Assembly (NCBI GenBank): GCA_033398695.1 | Contig: CM065819.1 | Coordinates: 9,845,501-9,909,500, forward strand | From: Orobanche coerulescens | Lineage: Eukaryota; Streptophyta; Magnoliopsida; Lamiales; Orobanchaceae | Length of the DNA stretch: 64,000 nucleotides | Direction of reading: 5' to 3' | Part shown: positions 56,901 through 64,000 of the stretch, one piece after another | How the letters are laid out: the number at the start of each line of letters is the position of its first letter | Numbering within the stretch: the first letter of the stretch is position 1 | Program-made: the position numbers and the translations under genes | The notes under the pieces: generated by a model | Told to the model about the DNA's origin: nothing | The model's input: only the letters and a program-made list of their open reading frames with translations | Databases searched by the model: none

Positions 56901-57222
56901 CACAGGTTCGGCACGAAGGATGATGAAAGATGATCGATACTAATCACATGAGGAACCGTACTTTGTTTATTGGTTCAGTTGTACTGTATTTTTTTCCGCT
57001 GCTATATTTTCCCGTTGTACGGGTGTGGTTGTATTTTGACCTCCTGCGTGGGCATGAGTTGTATTTGAGTTGTATGTACTTGTTGAAAGACCAAATCGGT
57101 CTACTGAGTCATTTTAGCCTGAAAGGCATGGTTGAGTTGTTATATGTCGTTACCAGCCTGGTAGATTCTTGAGGAAAGGTTCTACGGTGTGTAATATCCC
57201 TGAGCGGATTGGGGGTGTTACA
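53983..57222 (+). repeat. F 3' LTR (3,240 bp)
   Basis: Matches 48409-51675. Most of the sequence is near-identical, but about 54410-54760 (GC-rich tandem block and palindrome array) has many small deletions relative to the 5' LTR. Array about 54554-54961, GAGGCAAGTA at 55690-55701. Confidence 0.93.
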
Positions 57223-57227
57223 AGTAT

Positions 57228-58140
57228 CACCTTTCAAAAAAATACAAACGTGAAACATCGTTATCGAGACTTTGGAGAACCATTTCGCATTTGATAAAAA
57301 TGAGGACACTTTCTATTAGTGAAAACTTTCAAAATATTCGACCCTCGGGTCTAAATAAAAGCGTTTATAAAACATTGAAAATATCTCAAAGCATTTTGGT
57401 CGTCGAGGTAGAAAATTTTTGAAGTATATTGTGGCACCTTGGATGTACCACAAAAAAAATAACTCATTTGAAAAGTATGTCTCGAAATTTATTTTTCTAA
57501 GATACTCAAGGTTTTCGAAAATCCAATAGGCCAAAATGCCCAAAACTCACACATATCGACGTACGCTAAAACACCTCCTAGTACACGCATCAAAACGTTT
57601 ACAATCAAGACAATACATGTCTTTAAACGGAAATAAACGAAAAAATACCACATTCAGAACAAAACCACTGACCCCACTCGAGGCCTCTAAGGACCCTCCC
57701 GCACTGGCTAGTGAACAAGTCGAACGCGTATAAGCACAAAGCTTCCACAATAGAACTTGTAAAACGTGCAAATCGATTCGAAAATCATCAGCCACGGACA
57801 AAAACAACAGTAAAAAGACATCACAAGCGACGACACTCCTCGTATAAATCAAATACGAGAGTCGACTAAATACATATCGTGAAATCAAAATCCACATAAG
57901 GATTCCACCACTTAACAAATAATCATAAAAATAGCTCGTGCCACACGAGGCACAATACAAAGAAGGGAGACTTACTTCCCCAGGTCGCACGAAGATGATG
58001 ATCGCCCCACGATACTAATCACGACCAACAAACTCAAACGACGCGTTGCGACACGACTCAGTCAGACGAAACAAGACTCAAAGAACACGACTTGACCCGA
58101 CAGCCTAGGTTTCCTCAACCTAAAGCTCTGATACCATTTA
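57228..58140 (-). other. D internal region, 5' part
   Basis: Non-coding. It aligns in reverse with 51676-52600 of F. PBS TGGTATCAGAGC at 58136-58125. It contains the D copy of the ATG-less 147-codon frame (57990-57547); the next frame downstream is broken relative to F. Confidence 0.85.
58125..58136 (-). promoter_or_regulatory. D primer-binding site
   Basis: TGGTATCAGAGC on the minus strand, exact plant initiator-Met tRNA PBS consensus, four bases from the LTR at 58141. Confidence 0.92.
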
Positions 58141-58294
58141 TGTAACACCCCCAATCCGCTCAGGGATATTACACGCCGTAAACCATTCCTCAAGGATCTA
58201 CCCGATGGTAACAACATATAACAACTCAACCATGCCTTTAAGGCTAAAATGACTCAGTAGACCGATTTGGTCTTTCAATAAATACATACAACTC
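58141..58294 (-). repeat. D 5' LTR, segment before G
   Basis: TGTAACACCCCC onward, matching 38160-38311. Interrupted by G with TSD AACTC (58290-58294). Confidence 0.92.
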
Positions 58295-58722
58295 TGTTGT
58301 TGCCCAAAATATTTATCCGAAGATTAATACTGCTGGAAGACGGACAACAAACAACAATTTGCGGGAGCACTTCCGAGAGAAAATGAATAAACACTAGATT
58401 TGCTGGGGTTGTTAGTCCCGGGCTTGAATGCTCTCGCGAGATGTTATTAATACAAATATTCGTGGATACAAGTATTAATGAGAGAAATCTAAATACAATG
58501 AGTGTAAAAAGACTCTATTAATCCGGCTCTTGAGCGAAGCTCGGTGTTCTTCGTCCCTGCCGATCGTCTGCTTGATGAGAGAGGCCGAGAGAAGAAGTAC
58601 CGAAAGATAGCTGTTGCCAAGAGTTGGAGATAGCCAAGTGCTGGGTGAAATCTCGTGGAAATTGTAGTATTTTCGTGTGTTCTCAAGAATTTCGGATCCC
58701 TTGGACAAGTGCTGGGAGCCTT

Positions 58723-58732
58723 GTATATATAG
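58723..58732 (-). promoter_or_regulatory. G TATA-like box
   Basis: CTATATATAC on the minus strand, about 27 bp downstream of the GGCGATCGCC array on that strand. Confidence 0.5.
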
Positions 58733-58758
58733 AGGCAGCCGAGTCTTGTATTCAGGCG

Positions 58759-58830
58759 GGCGATCGCCTTCCGGCCATTATAATAATGGGGCGATCGCCT
58801 GCCGGCCAATATTATAAAGGGGCGATCACC
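58759..58830. repeat. GGCGATCGCC palindrome array in G
   Basis: Perfect 10-bp palindromes at 58759-58768 and 58790-58799 and a one-base variant (GGCGATCACC) at 58821-58830, exactly 31 bp apart, with GCCGGC-containing spacers. Confidence 0.85.
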
Positions 58831-59433
58831 CGGGCTGTCGGGCTAAAGTCCAAGGTAGATCTTTGGCGATCTGCCTAAAGTCGAGGCTACGGCGGCCGGT
58901 GGCGGTCCAATGAGGAGCCAGCATGCGTCCGGAGTGACTGTCACATGCGGTCCTACTGACAACTTTCGGCGGGCTTGTCGGCTGGTGGACGGATGCTGAC
59001 AGGCTGTGGTCAATGATCCGTGAATTGCGGATCTTGTCTCGGCTCTTGCACGTGGTGCCTATCCTGAGGCTCGGCCTTTGCTGACTGGATGACCATCGGC
59101 ATGATGCGGTCTTCTCTAGCTGGTCACTGAGGGTCGTCATCGGCCAGTCGCTGAGGGTCGGCATCGGCAGGGGCTGACAGATGATCGTCCGCTTGTCGGT
59201 CGCCAGGAGTCGGTCGTCGAGTACCGAGAGACGATCGTATCTGGTGTCGATCGCTCGGCACCGGGACTTGTCCTGGGACCTTCGGTTGGCCGATTTATCT
59301 CGTCCGCGGGTCTTAGGCTTGGCCGCCCGGTCGCTGGTCGGTAGTTCTGCCTTGGCTGCTCGGCAGTGGCTAGGTCGCCCGATCTCCGAGGCGATCGCCG
59401 GTCGGAGAGTGTAATTCTCGACACAACAAACTC

Positions 59434-62261
59434 AAATACAAATCATGCCCGCGCAGGGGTCAAAATACAACCACACCCATACAACGGGAAAAATATAGCA
59501 GCGGAAAATAAAGTACAACTGAACCAATAAACAATATACGGTTCCTCATGTGATTAGTATCGATCATCTTTCATCATCCTTCGTGCCGACCTTGTGTTAT
59601 GCTCCAAAACCTGAATGCAAAAATAGACATCCACCCCCCGAATACTCGGGGGTTAGCAAAACTCCACTGTTTTGCTAGTGCAAGTACAAGTGCAAAAATA
59701 TGAGTCATACAATTCACATTCCACGAACGATAATAATCCGGAATCCTCAAAAATTCAAATACAACAAGATGAACACTTCCCGAGGCAAGAGTTTGAGTAA
59801 AGACTTCCCAAATTTCAAGATCAAAATATCAAGGGAAACAATTTACAAAATGATTTGAAATACCATCGGGAGTTTTAATAGAAAACAATTTAGGATTATC
59901 AAATCCTACTTTTCAAAAACAAAAAGTCAAAAAGGGGTCACCGCCCCAAAGGTTTACTTTCCGAAAAATGACATTTACCAAACCGTTGGGATTTTATCCC
60001 CAAATCCGTAAAATGACTTTTACAAAACCGTTGGGATTTTAGCCCCAAATATCATCAACTCACAGTACACAAGAATGACCACAAGGTTCGTCTCCCAACA
60101 TCAAAATCCACAAATAAAGGATTTAACACAAACAACAAAATACTCTAGTGCCATCCTAGCCAAGTAAGCCAAACGAACACTTACCTCTTACACACTTAGT
60201 CGATGCATGCAATCATAAAAACCATTCAAAAAGCACTCATTTCCGGAAATGCCAATATCAAATCACATTTGCAAAATGAACCACAATTAACCGCGGACCC
60301 ACCCCTCCGTGGATCCCTACCGAGACCCCGTCGGATCTAACCCGTAGTAGTTAAAAGCAAGCTCGCGGATCCACCCCTCCGTGGACCCCTACCGAGACCC
60401 CGTCGGATCTAACCCATAGTGAGCATACACACACACACACTTTACTCATGCAATACTAACATGCTAAGAATGTAAGTTCATCAAGAATACTTACTAGGGA
60501 TGGCCACTAATCCGACACCATTATCAAACTCTTCAAAAACGCAATAACAAGATTAAATACGGAATACACGATTCCATAACTTTAAACACAGGAGTATCAT
60601 CATCAAAGACCTCAACGTTCAAAATAATCAAATCATAATCAATTCCCAAAACACACCGTTCACAAAACACACGCGTTTTGAATGAAAGCCTTTAACGAGG
60701 CCAAACCAAAATCTTTTGAAACTTCATTTCAAACAAACAAACAAACACACCAAGACGATCACCGATCATCATATCCACAAAACGAGAAGCGTATGAACAA
60801 GGTACTTGCCTCGAATAAGAACAACGCGAAGAATTGACCGAAGTAGGTTGACACGAACCGACTACGAACCCGCCGACTCCCCCGATCGCCAACTCGCGTT
60901 CATAAACTATGAAGGACAATAAAAATAATGAAATGAATTCCCTAACACGACTTAAAGCCGTTGAATTCAAAGAACGAATGACGAAAGTTCAAGCGTTTCC
61001 CCCAAAACGGCCAAGAACACGATTCGTTCCGTCAAAACCCAAAAACGGAATTCCAAGTTGAAATATGGATATACAATCCATATAATATGTTTAACAACAT
61101 CATTTAACCATAATCGATCCATCAAAAATGGATGAAAAACAAGATCGGGGATAAATCCCCCAAAAAGTCGATTTGAAGGAAATCAAGAAATATACTTCGA
61201 TTCGATGAAGAACAATGGATTATATGATGTTAAACACAAGAATACTACCAAGATTAATCATATCCATCATGAATTAATCAATAATACGGAACGAATCGGA
61301 CAAAAGCGCAAAAACCCCCAAATTCATGAAATTAGGGTTCTAAGGAAGATTACCTTGATTCGCTGGATGAAAGGATGGTAACGGATGATTTATTGATGAT
61401 ATGAACTCAACAACTTCATGCATTTGTTGTTAAACAACATGGCTCCATGGTAAGATCACCCTCAGCCGCAGAAGAGAAGGAGAAGAAGGAGAAAAATGGC
61501 CAAAAACTCGTGTGCAGGGCCATAAATAGGCTGCACAGGCCCAAAAATGGCTCCCAGTGGTCGGCAGTGTGCCGCGGCCCGGCCGGCGTGTGCCGCGGCA
61601 CCCGGTACAGTCGGTTTGGCCGAAAAATGCCACAGAGTGTGCCGCGGCCCTGCCAGCATGTGCTGCGGCCCACGGTGGGGCCTGCTCGGCCAGAAGCTGC
61701 CGAGCACTGCCGGCCATGACTCGGCCAGAAGCTGCCGAGCACTACCGGCCGTGACTCGGCGATCTTGGCACAGGCCCAGTGCCGGCCATGTCGGCCGGGG
61801 CCAACTCCGACGGCCCGAACGACCCCGAACCCGAACCTGAATACGAATCGATGATACGGTTACGACGTACTTGCAAAAACGAATCTAAGAGCTAAGAGAA
61901 CACACAATTCCGACCACCCGAAGGCTCGGAATTCGACAACGGAAGTAATTACTCAAAACTTTGGGAAATTACGAAAATGGCCCAAAATGTCCGAAAATCA
62001 CGATACGCGATCGAAACACCAAACCAAAGCTCGCAACATGAATAATAGCAGTTTCGGACGAGATCGCAAGAGTCGAACTCAAGTGCGGAAAAGTCGCTAA
62101 AAAGCTCGGAACTCAACAAAACGATACCGAAACAAACTCGGATGACAAAAAGTGCAGAATTAATCATTCTCGAAATGACGAAACGGTCATGAGCGAGTCG
62201 TCAAAATGGACTCCGGCCGAAAAAACAAATTTACCGAAAATCGAAAATTGCGGATATTACA
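59434..62261 (-). repeat. D 5' LTR, segment after G
   Basis: Resumes AAATACAAATCATGCCC as in the D 3' LTR. It has tandem ACCCCGTCGGATC units (60296-60418), GAGGCAAGTA (60814-60803), a TATA-like site (61530-61521) and D-type palindromes (61568, 61589, 61638, 61659). It ends GCGGATATTACA, followed by TSD TATCA. Confidence 0.92.
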
Positions 62262-62815
62262 TATCATATACCTTATGATTTAATACAAACCAGAGCACGA
62301 TATACAACTCATTATCCGACAACTTACATTTCTAACATCATTGCTATACGAATTATAAATGAAATGAAAACGAAACCATTCATCAAATATTATAAACTGA
62401 ACAATTATAAACTTGCCTCGATACCGATACCACGAAGATGTTACCAGAATCCACGAACTCTTCAACCTTGACCGCAACACAACGGCCATAATCAACGCTC
62501 AATTAACACGACCTAATGCAATAATCAAATGACAACACATCCGATAATAATCAATAATCGGTATAACCAACCAATCAAACTCAGCGGCTCAACAATACCT
62601 CAATCATTTACAAAACCGAACACTACAACTCAAAAAATTACGAACTCATATCAACAATACAAGCCGAAATCCGATAAATCATAATTATCAATCAATAATC
62701 GATCAATAACCCAACAGTTCCACAATATCTCGATTAAACACAGTCTTAAACAATCCAGTTCAAACCATCACGAATTCATAATCACAACACGAAAATACTA
62801 CACTGTCTGCCTACT

Positions 62816-62920
62816 TAGCGCACGTTAAATGCATAACGTAGCGTGCGCTAAGTTGCTCCCGTTAGCGTGCGCTAGCCAGTAAGCTTAGCATGCGCTAGCC
62901 AGTAAGATTAGCGTGCGCTA
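62816..62920. repeat. Palindrome array 2, H right LTR
   Basis: As 5028-5109 plus one additional 23-bp unit carrying a near-copy of the spacer GCCAGTAAGCT, at about 62886-62908. Confidence 0.9.
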
Positions 62921-63803
62921 ATGCTACACAGTTGCATGCATTCCAAGCATCGACTAACACTTTGCGACTACGAATCCGAATGAAAAGGAAGTCATACTCC
63001 AAGATTAACAATAACATTCCAGATCCAAACTCATCATCATACTCTAAATCATATTCGTATTCTTATACGAATATTATATCAAAACACATAACTTGGCTCT
63101 AGATACGAATATCCCATATTCATATCCAAAACACCAACACCTTCTATACATAATCATCATATCCTATAATTTCAGAGCTCTTCGAGAACATGAAATATCC
63201 GACATCATGTTCAAAACAACATAATCCGACGTATATATTATAATGTTTATCATTTTCTTCATCATGCAAATTACATAGTCAAACCAACCCGATAACAAGG
63301 ATCATGTCATACATAATCTGGAATACAACCTCATATCATGATTTAACTCATCTAAATCGACCACTGAAATTATCATGATTGAGAAATCCATGATTCAACC
63401 TCAATAAGTTAAACGAATCACCATTAACATGAAGAATCTTAAATAACATCCGAAAACTCTTATCATAATCCCATAAAATCTCATATAATATCGTCACATG
63501 ATTATCCAACATGTTCCTCACATGTAATCATCCTTAAAAATGAACAACTAACAAGGTATACGAATATTACCTGGATTAGATGAACCAAGAAGAAGAACAC
63601 TTGAACTCCATTCCAAGAATCATGAGTAACCTGAAGAACAAGGCTTGGATCCATGCTCTCTATCTTAATCTTGTTAAAAATCACCACCTCACCGTGTTTG
63701 GGAACCTCAAGATCCTCCCAAAGCTCTCTCTATCGACTGAAGGAGAAAGAATTGACTAAATGCATCTTAAAACCCGTCTGTCCCCTTATATAAAGTGTAT
63801 TGC

Positions 63804-64000
63804 TAGCGTGCGCTAAACCTTATGTTTAGCGTGCGCTACGGCCTTAGCGTGCGCTAACCAGCTTTGTTAGCGTGCGCTATTGCAGCCCAGAGGCCACTGT
63901 CTTGCCTCGAACATGAGCTTACGTATGCAATGCCCATGCATTAGCGTACGTAATTTACACTGTTTAGCGTACGCAAGTCCTTGCATTTAGCGTGCGCTAA
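63804..64000. repeat. Palindrome array 1, H right LTR (partial)
   Basis: As 5993-6168 plus one additional 23-bp unit (spacer ACCAGCTTTGT, 63857-63867, and motif 63868-63879). The window ends inside the array. Confidence 0.9.

Larger units (their letters stand above)
48409..57222 (+). mobile_element. F: non-coding LTR retrotransposon, sister of D
   Basis: Plus-strand element of 8,814 bp with TSD AGTAT (48404-48408 and 57223-57227). 5' LTR 3,267 bp, internal 2,307 bp, 3' LTR 3,240 bp. It inserted in opposite orientation into the internal region of D, an older copy of its own family. No gag-pol. PBS, polypurine tract, end hairpin and LTR signals are all present, so it looks structurally fit for mobilisation in trans. 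Confidence 0.93.
58295..59428 (-). mobile_element. G: solo LTR of an unidentified retrotransposon
   Basis: 1,134 bp bounded by TGTTGT and ACAACA, with TSD AACTC on both sides (58290-58294 and 59429-59433). The empty site is continuous in the D 3' LTR near 38308. No internal region, PBS or coding domain. Minus orientation is preferred because a TATA-like CTATATATAC (58732-58723) then lies downstream of a palindrome array (58830-58759). A solo LTR usually forms by recombination between the two LTRs of a full element. Open frames over its GC-rich half have no recognisable domain. Confidence 0.85.
38160..62261 (-). mobile_element. D: non-coding LTR retrotransposon (LARD-like), carrying E, F and G
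   Basis: Minus-strand element with TSD TATCA (38155-38159 and 62262-62266). Without insertions it is about 8.3 kb: 3' LTR about 3,065 bp, internal about 2.3 kb, 5' LTR about 2,982 bp. The internal region has a PBS and a polypurine tract but no gag-pol similarity. It is the same family as F. It fits a large retrotransposon derivative mobilised in trans, probably by gypsy proteins because its PBS, polypurine context and end hairpin resemble those of A and B. Confidence 0.92.
62267..64000 (-). repeat. H right LTR, last segment in the window
   Basis: From about 62474 it matches 4690-6168 closely; about 200 bp before that lie where the left H copy is hidden beyond A0. It carries arrays 62816-62920 and 63804-64000, each with an extra 23-bp unit compared with the left LTR, and GAGGCAAGTT at 62421-62411. 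It runs off the window about 0.6 kb before the expected LTR end. Confidence 0.85.

Noticed and set aside
58826..59424. GC-rich open frames in G as a gene
   Set aside because: Overlapping frames on both strands with Arg/Ser/Pro-rich composition and no domain; typical of GC-rich DNA with few stop codons. The interval is bounded as a solo LTR with a TSD.

Overview
The window is repeat-rich nuclear DNA of a flowering plant, probably a eudicot. Everything I can identify is LTR retrotransposon sequence. There is no host gene, tRNA, rRNA or CRISPR array. Evidence for this is plant chromovirus-type Ty3/gypsy gag-pol with chromodomain-like C-termini, an Angela/BARE-like Ty1/copia element, primer-binding sites matching plant initiator-Met tRNA, and TG...CA LTRs with 5-bp target-site duplications (TSDs).

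The window resolves almost completely into a nest of nine elements. The host layer is H, a non-autonomous element on the minus strand with very large LTRs (about 4.7 kb) around a 387-bp internal region. Its left LTR remnant is 4688-6761, its internal region 6762-7148, and its right LTR is 7149-9278, 37948-38159 and 62267-64000. The right LTR is broken by insertions and runs off the window. A0 (1-4687, minus, gypsy, 5' part only) sits in H's left LTR. A (9279-37942, minus, gypsy, TSD TAAAT) sits in H's right LTR. A carries B (12087-21758, minus, gypsy, TSD GTAGG) in its integrase gene and C (26898-36207, plus, copia, TSD CGTAC) in its 5' LTR. D (38160-62261, minus, non-coding LARD-like, TSD TATCA) also sits in H's right LTR. 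D carries E (40488-46283, plus, gypsy, TSD GGTCG) in its 3' LTR, F (48409-57222, plus, same family as D, TSD AGTAT) in its internal region, and G (58295-59428, solo LTR, TSD AACTC) in its 5' LTR. Several insertions can be checked against an uninterrupted sister LTR inside the window.

Every gag-pol is broken by stops and frameshifts, and many of the stops look like CAG to TAG or CGA to TGA changes. No element looks able to move by itself. D, F and H carry no protein genes and would need proteins from relatives such as A or B, whose termini and primer sites they resemble.

The most unusual content is non-coding. LTRs of A0, A, B, F and H carry arrays of a 12-bp near-palindrome, TAGCG(T/C)(G/A)CGCTA, on an almost exact 23-bp pitch, next to the TATA box, with a second array further downstream in most. 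The two H LTRs differ by whole 23-bp units. D, the same family as F, has a different palindrome (TGTGCCGCGGCACA, 21-bp pitch) in the matching place. G (GGCGATCGCC, 31-bp pitch) and C have others. The gypsy-type LTRs also share, in fixed order, a GAG|GCAAGTA motif, a CCCC-UUCG-GGGG-type hairpin, a TTCAG|G motif and a U5-terminal hairpin whose two arms change together between families.
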